Positions 9,097 to 18,308 of a stretch of 64,000 bases of DNA are shown piece after piece. Location: the NCBI GenBank assembly GCA_963745765.1, contig CAVUYQ010000030.1, positions 19,281 to 83,280 on the forward strand, given 5' to 3'. Position 1 is the first letter of the stretch; each line of letters begins with the position of its first letter. Both the position numbers and the translations under genes were made by a program. This stretch comes from Ww85 sp963745765 (GTDB lineage: Bacteria > Desulfobacterota > Desulfobulbia > Desulfobulbales > Desulfocapsaceae). The notes beneath the pieces are model-generated. The model worked only from the letters and a program-made list of their open reading frames with translations. It ran no database searches and was not told the origin of the DNA.

Positions 9097-10437
9097 TTAT
9101 TTTGACTCTTCCTTATCGAGTTTTCGTTTACGCCGGGTGGCGGGAATTAATCCCCCCGGCCGGAAGATCATCATAATGATAAGGATGAGACCAAACAGCA
9201 TACGCTGGTATTTTGCGGGGTCAAGCTGCGTTGACAAGTCTTTCCAGGCAAAATTTATGATCGGTATAATGGCATCGCTCTGGCGTAATTCATTGAGATA
9301 GAGAGAGAATCCCTGGAGAACCTGAAGGTTGAGAATGGTAATCGTCGCGGCTCCCAGGATAACTCCCGGAATACTGCCTGCGCCGCCAAGGATAACCATG
9401 GCAAGGACGCCGATTGACTGCATGAAGGAGAAAGATTCAGGACTGATAAATGTCCGGTTTGCGGCGAGCAGCACTCCCATAATTCCTGCAAAAGACGCGC
9501 CAACGGCAAAGGCCGAAAGTTTTGTCTTCACCAGCGGTATGCCCATGGCGATAGCTGCCGTTTCATCTTCCCGCACCGCGGTCCACGCCCGGCCCATTTT
9601 TGAATCGTCGAGACGACGTGTTACAAAGATAATGACAATTATTATCATGAGGGCGAGGATGTAGAACATCAGGTTATACATGTCGGCAACACTTGCCTTG
9701 TGACCGATTATCGGACCGAAAAGAGAATTGAACCAATCGACCACAAAATCCGGCATCGTCGGCCTCTGGATGGGAGTAATTCCCTGCGGGCCGTTGGTGA
9801 AATTGAGCGGCTTATCGAGGTTATTGGCCATAACCCTGATAACTTCGCCAAAACCCAGGGTAACGATGGCAAGATAATCCCCTCTTACCCGCAACACAGG
9901 GAGGCCGAGAAGAATGCCCACCAGCGCTGCGACAATGATACCTAGAATAAGAAACAGATAAAAGGCGTCTCCGGGCAGCAGAAAAGGAAGACCGGACGGT
10001 TGGGTTCCCGGGGCATAGTGGAGTACATAATATTGTTGCGAGCCAAAGAAGGCCCACAGGTAGGCACCAACCGCATAGAAGGCCACATAGCCAAGATCCA
10101 GCAGACCGGCAAAGCCCACCACGATATTGAGGCCAAGAGCCAGGGCCGCAAACACCGAGATCTGGAAAATAACCTCAAGGTAAAAGATGTTCCTGACACC
10201 AACGATCGGAAAAATAATCAACGCAAGCATTGCGCCTGCGAAGAACTTGAAGCGCAGGTTGGTTTTAAAAAAATAGAGTGATAAAAATGAAGTAACGAGA
10301 ACCAGGAAGGCGAGATTTGATCGCTGTTGGGTAAAGACCAAAAGACTGCCCGCGACAATATGCGCGATAACGACAAAATAGGGCAATCGCCCCTGGTTCA
10401 ATCGGTTAAACAATTTCTTAAGATAGAAAGAAAGCAT
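9097..10437 (-). CDS. livM: Branched-chain amino acid ABC transporter permease LivM
   Basis: The 446-residue polytopic protein carries the LivM signatures GLLDLGYVAFYAVGAY, VRGDYLAIVTLGFGE and GRAWTAVREDE. It has 9-10 hydrophobic segments and a basic C-terminal tail. It forms the translocation channel with LivH. The length fits the longer LivM type, which has an N-terminal extension of extra helices. It lies 9 nt after livH in the operon. Confidence 0.95.
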   Translation of the reverse strand: MLSFYLKKLFNRLNQGRLPYFVVIAHIVAGSLLVFTQQRSNLAFLVLVTSFLSLYFFKTNLRFKFFAGAMLALIIFPIVGVRNIFYLEVIFQISVFAALALGLNIVVGFAGLLDLGYVAFYAVGAYLWAFFGSQQYYVLHYAPGTQPSGLPFLLPGDAFYLFLILGIIVAALVGILLGLPVLRVRGDYLAIVTLGFGEVIRVMANNLDKPLNFTNGPQGITPIQRPTMPDFVVDWFNSLFGPIIGHKASVADMYNLMFYILALMIIIVIIFVTRRLDDSKMGRAWTAVREDETAAIAMGIPLVKTKLSAFAVGASFAGIMGVLLAANRTFISPESFSFMQSIGVLAMVILGGAGSIPGVILGAATITILNLQVLQGFSLYLNELRQSDAIIPIINFAWKDLSTQLDPAKYQRMLFGLILIIMMIFRPGGLIPATRRKRKLDKEESK

Positions 10438-10446
10438 GCGACTCTC

Positions 10447-11622
10447 CTAAGCTTTCTGGCCAACATGTTTGCCCATCAGCCCTTGTGGACGAAATATGAG
10501 CACAAGTATGAGGATACTGAAGGCAAAGATATCCTTGTATTCAGACCCTGCAGCTCCCATGGTGAACACGCCCATATAGGAACCGGCGAATGTTTCGAGC
10601 ATGCCGAGGACAATGCCGCCAAGAAGTGCCCCGGTCAAATTCCCGATACCACCGAGCACTGCGGCTGTGAACGCCTTCAATCCCGGGAAAAAACCGACGA
10701 AAGGATCAATCCTGGTAAACTTCAGGGCATAAAGAACACCGGCGGCACCACCAAGCAGGCCTCCAACTAAAAATACCGTGGAAATGATTCGGTTGACATT
10801 GATACCCATCAGGCCGGCAGTGGCACGATCCTGGGCTACGGCCCGCATTGCTTTTCCGACCCGGGTGGCGTTCACCAGGTAATTCAGTCCGACCAGCATG
10901 AGAACTGCTGACACGATGACGATAATCGACTTGATTGAAATTCCCAGGATGAGCTTTGAGGAACCCATAGCAAATTTTCCAAAGATTATGCGGGAATCGA
11001 AATTTCCAAAAGTCGGCATAATCCGGTTAAACTGCCCGGTTGTCAGACTTTCAATGAAACGGATGACATCCTGCAGCAGGAACGAAACACCGATTGCAGA
11101 TATAAGCGGGACGAGGCGTGAAGCACCGCGCAGGGGGCGATAGGCGATCCTCTCAACGCTCATGGCGAGAAATCCGGCAGCGAGCATGCCGAGGATAATT
11201 GCCAGTGTCAGATAAGCGTATGCCATGCCGAGTGTCGCGCTGGCCAGGATTCCGGTTGAGTCGAGGGCAATGAGCAACTCAACCCCAACAAAGGCACCTA
11301 CCGCAAAAATCTCACTATGGGCGAAGTTGATGAACTCCAGAACGCCATAAACCATGGTGTAGCCGAGGGCAATGGCTGCGTAGACAAAGCCTATGGTCAG
11401 ACCGTCTATCACCACTTGGGGCAGGTTAAGAAGGGTGTAGGTGTAGAGCGTTACACCATATTTGTCCATCAGGCTGGCACCGACAACCGTATTATCAAGC
11501 GCCAGTGCCAGAGCGAGGGCAATGGAGGACATGAAAGCTGCACTGCCGAAAGAAAAAGCGAGCAATTGACCGATTGGCCGCACTAATTCGTAAAAATTAA
11601 TGTACCCGAGGAATCGTTTCAT
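10447..11622 (-). CDS. livH: Branched-chain amino acid ABC transporter permease LivH
   Basis: The 391-residue permease has the LivH core (GLTIGFVYAAIALGYTMVYG, INFAHSEIFAVGA, RAVAQDRATAGLMGIN). It is about 80 residues longer than usual because of an N-terminal extension with one extra hydrophobic segment and a non-membrane loop before the core. A nearby internal start would give the usual length, but the extension is rich in membrane-compatible residues and in frame throughout, so I keep the long form. It is separated from livK by a 74-nt gap holding a strong hairpin. Confidence 0.93.
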   Translation of the reverse strand: MKRFLGYINFYELVRPIGQLLAFSFGSAAFMSSIALALALALDNTVVGASLMDKYGVTLYTYTLLNLPQVVIDGLTIGFVYAAIALGYTMVYGVLEFINFAHSEIFAVGAFVGVELLIALDSTGILASATLGMAYAYLTLAIILGMLAAGFLAMSVERIAYRPLRGASRLVPLISAIGVSFLLQDVIRFIESLTTGQFNRIMPTFGNFDSRIIFGKFAMGSSKLILGISIKSIIVIVSAVLMLVGLNYLVNATRVGKAMRAVAQDRATAGLMGINVNRIISTVFLVGGLLGGAAGVLYALKFTRIDPFVGFFPGLKAFTAAVLGGIGNLTGALLGGIVLGMLETFAGSYMGVFTMGAAGSEYKDIFAFSILILVLIFRPQGLMGKHVGQKA

Positions 11623-11647
11623 AAATACTCCCTAAAGAGAATCTCGT

Positions 11648-11676
11648 CCGGCCTTTTATATGATATAAAAGGCCGG
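11648..11676. promoter_or_regulatory. Intercistronic hairpin between livK and livH
   Basis: Two 14-nt arms, CCGGCCTTTTATAT and ATATAAAAGGCCGG, form a nearly perfect palindrome with a one-base centre. In the minus-strand transcript it sits just after the livK stop. It is not followed there by a U run. It is best read as an RNA-stabilising or partial-termination hairpin that favours the binding protein over the permeases. Confidence 0.7.
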
Positions 11677-11696
11677 GTAAAAAAAATTAGGAAGTC

Positions 11697-12896
11697 TTAT
11701 TGAGGCGGGGCAATTTCGAGAGTTTTGACAATCTCGTTTTCACTCCATTTCTTAGGATCTTTTGATTTTACCTGAATAACAAAATACTGAGCTTTCTCAG
11801 GGTCGCCAATACTGTTGAAGGTAAAGGTACCGGTAATGCCTTTGAATTCTTTCAACGCGCGCACTGCCTTGGCAACCGCTTCACGGCTCGGGATTTCGTT
11901 ATTGTTGGCTTTAGCTGCATTTTCAATGGCTTTGAGAGCGATGGCCATGGAGTCATAAGACTGGGCAGCAAAAGGCTGAGGATCAGCATTGTTATATTTA
12001 GCCTTGAAATCCTTAATGAATTTCTTGGTTCCCGGATATACGTTAGCAGGACCGGAAACGGTTGAGTAGAACGTGCCGTCGCCTTCGATGAGGGTGTCAC
12101 CGCCAATTTTTGCAGCATCAGATGAATCGAATCCATCGTCACTCAGGAATATACCCTCATACCCTCTTTCTCGCGCCTGCTTGAAGAGCACGGCTGCTTG
12201 GAAGGCCATGCCGCCAAAATAAACCAGATCGGGGTTACCCGCGACTACCGGTGAGAGCAGGGCATCAAAATTGGCTTTTTCTTCGGTTCCTTCAAAACCT
12301 AAAACCTTTATCCCGTTCTCTTCCGCTCTTTTCCTGAAAAATTCAGCAATTCCCTGCCCGTATGCGGTTTTATCATGGACAACAAAAACTCTTTTGGCAT
12401 CTTGAGATTTCGCAAAATCCGCACCAACAACACCCTGCACGTCATCACGTCCAACTATTCGGTTTACTTCAAGATAACCGCGGGTTGTCACTTTAGGGTT
12501 GGTGTTGGCCGGTGAGATGTTTGCCAGACCTGAGGTGTGATACACTTCAGAGGACGGAATCTGGACGCCGGAGTTATAGTGCCCGACTATTGCCAGAATT
12601 GCGGGGTCGGAAACAATACGTTTGGCGTTTGCCACACCGGTATCGGGATTGGCCTGATCATCAAAAGGAGCGAGCTCGACTTTGAACCCCATAGCTTCCA
12701 GAGGCCCGCCAAGCTGTTCAAGGGCCAATTCAGCTCCGCGCTTGATGTCAACACCGACAACCGACTGATCTCCAGACAATGGCGACTGGGTGGCAATCTT
12801 GATTGATTTGTCTGCAGCCCCTGCCGTGCTGCACAGTGCAAGTGTCATACTTGCGGCAACCATCATTGAAAAAGCAGAAAATCTTTTTTTTGACAT
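11697..12896 (-). CDS. livK: Branched-chain amino acid ABC transporter substrate-binding protein
   Basis: This 399-residue periplasmic binding protein of the Leu/Ile/Val type has signal peptide MSKKRFSAFSMMVAASM..AGAA and mature start near ADKSIKIATQSPLSG. The start at 12896 is fixed by a perfect AGGAGG ribosome site just upstream (12903-12909); the longer open frame to 12974 has none. Motifs such as VGHYNSGVQIPSSEVY and YDSMAIALKAIENA fit the LivJ/K fold. First gene of the livKHMGF operon. The actual ligand may be a branched-chain or other amino acid. Confidence 0.93.
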   Translation of the reverse strand: MSKKRFSAFSMMVAASMTLALCSTAGAADKSIKIATQSPLSGDQSVVGVDIKRGAELALEQLGGPLEAMGFKVELAPFDDQANPDTGVANAKRIVSDPAILAIVGHYNSGVQIPSSEVYHTSGLANISPANTNPKVTTRGYLEVNRIVGRDDVQGVVGADFAKSQDAKRVFVVHDKTAYGQGIAEFFRKRAEENGIKVLGFEGTEEKANFDALLSPVVAGNPDLVYFGGMAFQAAVLFKQARERGYEGIFLSDDGFDSSDAAKIGGDTLIEGDGTFYSTVSGPANVYPGTKKFIKDFKAKYNNADPQPFAAQSYDSMAIALKAIENAAKANNNEIPSREAVAKAVRALKEFKGITGTFTFNSIGDPEKAQYFVIQVKSKDPKKWSENEIVKTLEIAPPQ

Positions 12897-13463
12897 ACTT
12901 TTTCCTCCTTTGAATTGAGAGTGATCTCCCTGCACTTTGCACACCATTCCATTCGTCATGGTACACTGCTTCAAGAAGCTCCCATAACCATACGGTGAAA
13001 TGGTATCCCTTTCTTACCTCATCTGTCGTAATTGTGTAACGGAAAATTGAAAGAACGGAGTATACCTAAATCGAAACCTGTTGGGAATAACCAACAGGTT
13101 TCCCCCTTCTTTCTCTAGAAATGACTATGCTAGCTGATTGCCGGGATTTACGCAACTAAACTGATCAGGACTCATGTCATAAAACTGCTCAAGAAAGAAA
13201 GGATGATAGATGAACCTTCATTGGGCGTGTTGCCCCGACGGTTATTAAGAAGCTGCGCGGATTGTGAATAAAACTGAAGGCCGCCCTGAAGGAATTACTT
13301 CCTGCCCGTCAAAGAGCAGGCAAATCCGGCATTCAGGACGGCAAGCTGTAATAGTAAGGAGATCAGAAAAATCTACCTTGGTTCATAGTCCCGCTGCTTC
13401 GTCTGCAACGGGACTTCCGCTTTATGGGACCGGCGCAGTCCGGGAGATGTGGGAACGATGCTG
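12897..13463. other. Non-coding region upstream of livK with hairpins
   Basis: No convincing gene is present in these 567 bases. A perfect 12-bp inverted repeat lies at 13073-13102 (GAAACCTGTTGG / CCAACAGGTTTC, 6-nt loop), followed by a C/T-rich stretch, and could be a terminator. A second long-range imperfect pairing spans 13282-13344, and a 7-bp hairpin lies at 13387-13415. They could belong to the livK leader or to an unannotated RNA. No tmRNA, SRP, RNase P or known riboswitch core is recognisable. Confidence 0.5.
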
Positions 13464-13781
13464 TTATTCAGTTACTTCCCGAACCCAGGACAGTGCGGCC
13501 GCAACCTTTGGAAAGCCGATGGTTGAGATGAGGACCACCAGGGCATGTTCAATTTCTTCTTTACTCGCTCCTTCTGCCAGGGCCCTTCTGGTATGTGAAT
13601 GAACAGAACCGGTGGACTGGGCGGAAGCGGCTACCGCCAGTTGGATCAATTCGGTCGTTTTTTTATCCAGGGGTCCTGCGTCCCGTACCGTCGAACCGAG
13701 GTTTTCAACGGCTGTCATGACTTCCGGGAAACGATCCTTGAGGAAATGATAATGCTTGCTCACCACTTTTTTATCTGCCAT
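13464..13781 (-). CDS. Carboxymuconolactone decarboxylase family protein lacking the CxxC pair
   Basis: The 105-residue protein starts at the ATG at 13781, preceded by GAGGAGGG, and has the AhpD/CMD helical fold pattern (LDKKTTELIQLAVAAS, HSHTRRALAEGASKEEIEHAL). In peroxidase-type AhpD members the motif ExxxxCxxC precedes the histidine. Here the matching stretch is AQSTGSVHSH, so the redox cysteines are absent while His remains. This places it in the non-peroxidase branch, whose role is unclear. It stands alone on the minus strand. Thiol peroxidase activity is unlikely from the sequence. Confidence 0.85.
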   Translation of the reverse strand: MADKKVVSKHYHFLKDRFPEVMTAVENLGSTVRDAGPLDKKTTELIQLAVAASAQSTGSVHSHTRRALAEGASKEEIEHALVVLISTIGFPKVAAALSWVREVTE

Positions 13782-13869
13782 CTTGCTACCCTCCTCTATC
13801 AGAAGATTATTCAACCAGTGGTTTTTTGCCGGGGAATCCCTTTATCATGCGGATGATCCGGGAATAATT

Positions 13870-14109
13870 TTAAAATACCGCACCACGGCAACGTCGCTTG
13901 ACTGGGCCCGTGTCAGGTTTGACACCGCATCCAGCCTGCAGCCCTTCCTTATATTTTAACTCGGGAATACGACGATTCTCTTCAGCATAGACAATGTCTT
14001 CCCGCACAACTTCGACATTAACCATGCTGATATCATAATCAATAAAAGCTTTCTTCAGCTCGGCGTCTGGACACTGTCCCTTTCCAGTCCGGCTAACCGG
14101 AGAAGACAT
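13870..14109 (-). CDS. Small hypothetical protein (79 aa)
   Basis: The open frame starts at ATG 14109 with GGAGAGG seven bases upstream, which supports a real gene. The product is soluble and charged, with three cysteines (GQCPDAEL, AGCGVKP, RRCRG) and a central segment (MVNVEVVREDIVYAEENRR) that could form a beta-helix hairpin. I do not recognise a family. Its ribosome site and start codon sit within a 15-bp inverted repeat, suggesting translational control. Similar small ORFs nearby lack this support. Confidence 0.45.
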   Translation of the reverse strand: MSSPVSRTGKGQCPDAELKKAFIDYDISMVNVEVVREDIVYAEENRRIPELKYKEGLQAGCGVKPDTGPVKRRCRGAVF

Positions 14110-14130
14110 CGATCCTCTCCGGTTAGCCGG
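14089..14130. promoter_or_regulatory. 15-bp perfect inverted repeat around a start codon
   Basis: CCGGCTAACCGGAGA (14089-14103) pairs with TCTCCGGTTAGCCGG (14116-14130). The 12-nt loop contains the ATG of the small minus-strand ORF, and the 5' arm of that transcript contains its Shine-Dalgarno. It could be a translation-blocking hairpin, an operator, or a terminator without U run. Confidence 0.7.
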
Positions 14131-14375
14131 ATGAATGATTATTGCGTTCTTTTCCAGTTGGTCCCGGGATCGGCGTGATATTTAGCAGCGGCTTTCCGAC
14201 AAGTTCACCGGGTTCATTTCGGGGCGGAGCGTTGAGATATCCATGCTTTTCAATGGGAGCCCTGCTGCTAAAATGATGGTAAAAAGGTGCATGGGTATGA
14301 TACGTATACACTGACAGCCGCAACTCATGTGGGAGCGGTAAGGATAAAGGATCTTTCATCGATTAAGGAACTATC

Positions 14376-15212
14376 ATGGCAATTTATTATATGGACGGGA
14401 AGTTTGTGCCGGAAGCGGAAGCGACACTGCCGGTTTCTGATTTGATTATCCTGCGGGGCTATGGGGTTTTTGACTTTCTCAGAACCTACGGCGGCAGGCC
14501 ATTTCACCTAGATGCCCATATCAGGCGGCTGCGTAACTCGGCTCAGCTAATCGGCCTTTCATGTCCGTGGAGTTTTCAGGAAATAAAAGATGTCGTCACC
14601 GAGACCATGGCCAAAAATGATTTTCCTGAATCAAATGTACGTCTGATGATAACCGGAGGCGACAGTGCCGATTCGATAACCCCGGGTGAGAAGCCCAGGC
14701 TTCTGGTAATGGTCACCGCCCTCAAGACCTTTCCGGAAGAGTGGTATGAAACGGGCGTGAAGATCAGTACGACAGATGTCACACGGTTTATTCCGGGATC
14801 CAAGAGTATAGACTATATCCGGGGAATTCTCGCATTGAACAAGGCGCATCTTATCCAGGCCATTGAATCGATCTACGTTGATAACCGGGGATAGGTACTT
14901 GAAGGGACAACCTCCAATATTTTCGCGGTAATCGGCGGACAACTGGTAACACCGCCCGACGATATTCTGCCCGGTGTCACCCGTGATGTGACACTTGCTA
15001 TTGTCACGCCGATTACGACGCCTCAATTGCGTCCGCTGAGCAGAGAGGAACTTTACCGGGCCGATGAGGTATTCCTGTCGTCATCAAACAAGGAGATCAT
15101 GCCGGTCGTCCAGGTTGATGGTGAGATTATCGGGAACGGTAAACCGGGAATAATGACGCGACGGATTATGGCATTATTCAGAGATTATACGGCAATCTAT
15201 GCGACGAAATAA
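14376..15212 (+). pseudogene. Class IV aminotransferase (D-amino acid/branched-chain type) with in-frame TAG
   Basis: Read through one amber codon (14892-14894) the frame gives 278 residues, the exact length of D-alanine or branched-chain aminotransferases. N-terminal MAIYYMDGKFVPEAEA, PLP lysine in GSKSIDY (Lys143), VLEGTTSNIFAV and LPGVTRDV, and a final DEVFLSSSNKEIMPVVQVDG are all family hallmarks. The TAG directly precedes VLEGT, a variable position. There is no frameshift, so this is a single-base nonsense change, a sequencing error or, far less likely, pyrrolysine. The enzyme would move amino groups between amino and keto acids. Confidence 0.85.
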
Positions 15213-15269
15213 GAGATAAACAGCAGCGACTGTGGAAGTTGCTGCCCCGACGACAGGCAGCATGGCCTT

Positions 15270-16937
15270 TCAGGCGTTTGGCTGAAGGGTTTCCGTCTGC
15301 GACCGCGACCTGAGCGCTTGCTGGTCTGGGGATTTAATGAATGGTCGTTCGATATAGGAATAGGTAAAGGCCGAAATTCCGTAACTCACCAGTCCTGCCA
15401 GAATAAAAAGCGGGATTCCGACCGGATAATAATTGGCAAAATACATGGTGGTGCCGCGAACACAGCTGATCATCATCGGATGCAGGAGATAGAAACTGAA
15501 GCCGACCAGGCCCACTGCCCGGAGAGGAAAAAGATTCATCAGCCGATCAAGGCTGGTGTCCCTGGCGAAGAGCGTAAAAAGTACAAAAGACCTGCGGCAA
15601 GACCAAACCAGCCCGGTCGCGTTGAGGCATCAATATGCTCAATTTCCGGAATGATACGTGCTGAGATGATTACAGAGATCAGCAAAAGCAACAGTCCCGA
15701 GATGGAAAAAAAACGTCTGAACCCGGCGTGTTCAATGAGGTTGGGAAAAGTATCGAGGGTCCAGGTGTAGCTATAAGCCATCAGGACGCCGATCAGGAAA
15801 ATGCCGATGAACGGTCTGAGGGTAACGTTGTCGCCATAGAGCGGCACGACATCAATGTTGATGAAACGGTGCGCCAGGTAGGCAGTTAATCCGAGGAAAA
15901 TAATGGCGAGACCCCGCTTGTTTTTAAAAAATACGGCGATCAGCGGCCATAACGAGTGGCAGGAGCAGGTAGAAGAACATTTCCTGGGCAACTGTCCAGT
16001 AATGGCCGTCGGCCTCGAGAAAGAGGTAATGCCTGATGGCAACAGCAAACTGGCCCAGGAAGAGAATGGTCACCGTGATCATGGTATAGTACATTGGTAA
16101 TATCCGTTTGATCCTTCGGGTGATATAGTGGCTCATATAGGAGGAGGAAAGTGCCCGCCCGGGTTGTTTGATGAACGGGGTAGCCAGCAGGAAGCCGCTC
16201 AGACAGAAAAACAGCCATACCCCGAATATACCACTGCCTTTCATGACGCCGGTATGCTGACCGAGTACCAACAGGGCAGCCATACCCCGAATGCCGTCAA
16301 GGGCGCCGATGTTGACGCCGGAGGAGGATACCTTCGAATTGATATCGGCAAAGGCAGGGAAGGTTTTCATGGACTGGCGGGAGAAAAAAATAAATACCAG
16401 TAAGGTGATAATGAGCGGCATAATGGTTGAAAGAAAATAATTTTCTTCAATCAGCTCACCGGTAAAAACAATAAACGGATCGGTCGACGTGGTTTTAATG
16501 AGTACATGGTCCCCTTCAAGCGCGAAGGAGTCAATCTGATCGTTGGGCTTGAAATTATTAAATATCTGTCGATAATCAAAGGTGATGTCCGGACCGTAAT
16601 AACTGATAAGAGTGAAGGCGAATAGTTTGATTTTCCCCGGCTTAATGCCGGTATCAATCCTGATCTTTCTGGCAATATGATTATTCAGAAATATTGTTTT
16701 GACCGCCCTGGTACCCTGGGCATATTCTTGTGAACGTTTCGAATATTCGGCCCTGAAACGGTTGCCGTTTATGCCGCTCGAATAATAGACATCAATGACA
16801 TCATTATGGTCGAATTCCGCATCGATTTTAATCGCTTTAAAGCTCGGCAGGGCGACGTAGGAGATGAGAAGTTTCATTCCGATAAAGACACAGACGAAAA
16901 GAACTATTTTTAGCCAGAAAGAGAGAGGATACTTCAT
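15270..16937 (-). pseudogene. Acyltransferase 3 (OafA/YrhL-type) membrane protein, two frameshifts
   Basis: Three overlapping frames make one acyltransferase-3 protein of about 555 residues. The first part has an N-terminal anchor, a periplasmic domain of about 150 residues, then the core GALDGIRGMAALLVLGQH and VWLFFCLSGFLL. The middle part continues RGLAIIFLGLTAYLAHRF, and the last part ends in SYIERPFI. Shifts are needed near 15940 and near 15580 (a T5 run). The N-terminal periplasmic domain is unusual, since most members begin directly with the ten-helix core. Family enzymes O-acetylate surface sugars or lipids. It is near a glycosyltransferase and a methyltransferase, which supports an envelope glycan role. 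Confidence 0.8.
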
Positions 16938-17071
16938 CGAAACCGATCCCGATTTGTTACGGGTTATGTCCGTTTATCTGTTGATTGCAAAGAGTTGCCG
17001 AGCAGGAGTGAGATATAGCGCGGTCTCACAGAAAAAAATATCTGTTTTATAATCCGTTTCCCTGCCCCCGT

Positions 17072-18259
17072 TCAGCGTCTCATGTTGTTTGCCAGTGTCG
17101 CATAAAATCCGTCCAGTTTCTTCCGGTATGATTCGAGAGAATAGTGCTGAGCAACCAGCTCTTTACCATTACGGCCAAGGCGTTCACACTCTTGCTGATG
17201 TTCAAGCAAATACTGCAGACCGTCTGCCATACTGGTGGCATCCGCTTCGCTCAGATAGGCGACATCAGGGGTGAGAACCTGGGTGTGCGTGGGCAGGTTG
17301 GTCGCCAGGACGGGTTTACCAGAACCGAGATAGGAGTAGATCTTCATGGGCGTATTGTTGCCCTTTATTCTCGGGGAAACGAGAATATCGGCCTGGGCCA
17401 GATAAAAGCCGAGCAAATCAATATCCCGCGGTCCGCAGAAAGACACCTTCGAGGTGATGTTCATCCTTTCAGCAGAGGCCTGATAATGGTTGATGCTTTT
17501 CTCGCTGCCGCCAATGAGTGCCAGGTGCGAGGGGACATCCCTCTCTTTAAGGACAGCTATGCTCTCAAACAGGAGATCAATCCCCTGGTAGTTCTCAAGA
17601 TTGCCGACATAAAGAAGAAGAGGCCCGTCAATCGGAAAGGTCAAGCGGAGGTCTTCCTCACCGTCAGGGATTTCTTCCTGCAGATTAATGTCTTCCAGGC
17701 GCACGATATTGGCTGACGGGCAGAATCTTAGTGCCTGGTCAACAAGTGCCTGGCAAACGGCAACAACGCCGATGCTGTTTTTGACAGCACGCTTTTCGAA
17801 CAATTCAAGAAGTGGTTTGAAAACCGCGAGCACCGGGATTTTGTCGACAAGTTGAATGGAAAGCGAGGAGTCCATATCGTAGACGTAGGGAATACCATGT
17901 GTTTTCTTAAAACGCATGGCCATGAAGACAGCTTCCTCTACCGTGTGCAGCAGGTCATAGTCATTCTCCCTGATCAGATTCCGGGCTTTTGCATATACGC
18001 GAAAGTCGCTTAGAATCTTCTTCAAGGAAAAGCCCGGCGGTATATTGTTCAGGTATTCGGCCGCGGAAGATCGGTGCAGGGTGACTCCGGGAATTGCTAT
18101 TTCTTCCCCCTCGTGATAGACGAGCAGGTCAACCCGATGACCAAGCGCTGCCAGCTCGCCGGCCAGCAGACGTACGGCAATCGGCGTACCGCGGTCCTGA
18201 TAAAACGGTTGCGGTGCGATCACCAGGATATGAAGCCGCTGTGGCCGGTTACTCTTCAT
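17072..18259 (-). CDS. GT4-family glycosyltransferase
   Basis: About 395 residues from ATG 18259 (the frame is open to 18307). The N-terminal half has APQPFYQDRGTPIAVRLLAGELA, typical of GT4 acceptor domains. The C-terminal half has LLLYVGNLENYQGIDLLFES and GNNTPMKIYSYLGSGKPVLATNL, the retaining GT-B nucleotide-sugar site. It likely moves a sugar to a lipid or oligosaccharide acceptor on the cytoplasmic face. It starts just after the methyltransferase stop, so the two form an operon with the GlpD-like gene upstream. The sugar is unknown. Confidence 0.88.
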   Translation of the reverse strand: MKSNRPQRLHILVIAPQPFYQDRGTPIAVRLLAGELAALGHRVDLLVYHEGEEIAIPGVTLHRSSAAEYLNNIPPGFSLKKILSDFRVYAKARNLIRENDYDLLHTVEEAVFMAMRFKKTHGIPYVYDMDSSLSIQLVDKIPVLAVFKPLLELFEKRAVKNSIGVVAVCQALVDQALRFCPSANIVRLEDINLQEEIPDGEEDLRLTFPIDGPLLLYVGNLENYQGIDLLFESIAVLKERDVPSHLALIGGSEKSINHYQASAERMNITSKVSFCGPRDIDLLGFYLAQADILVSPRIKGNNTPMKIYSYLGSGKPVLATNLPTHTQVLTPDVAYLSEADATSMADGLQYLLEHQQECERLGRNGKELVAQHYSLESYRKKLDGFYATLANNMRR

Positions 18260-18308
18260 GGTTGCGGTCGGCTCATGTGCAAGACCAAGCAGTAGCGGTA
18301 ATCCCATT

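Noticed and set aside
12897..13463. Possible structured RNA (6S, tmRNA or riboswitch)
   Set aside because: Hairpins exist, but no known core sequence is present.
14123..14359. 78-codon minus-strand ORF
   Set aside because: No Shine-Dalgarno, composition rich in His/Pro, overlaps the inverted repeat; no support as a gene.
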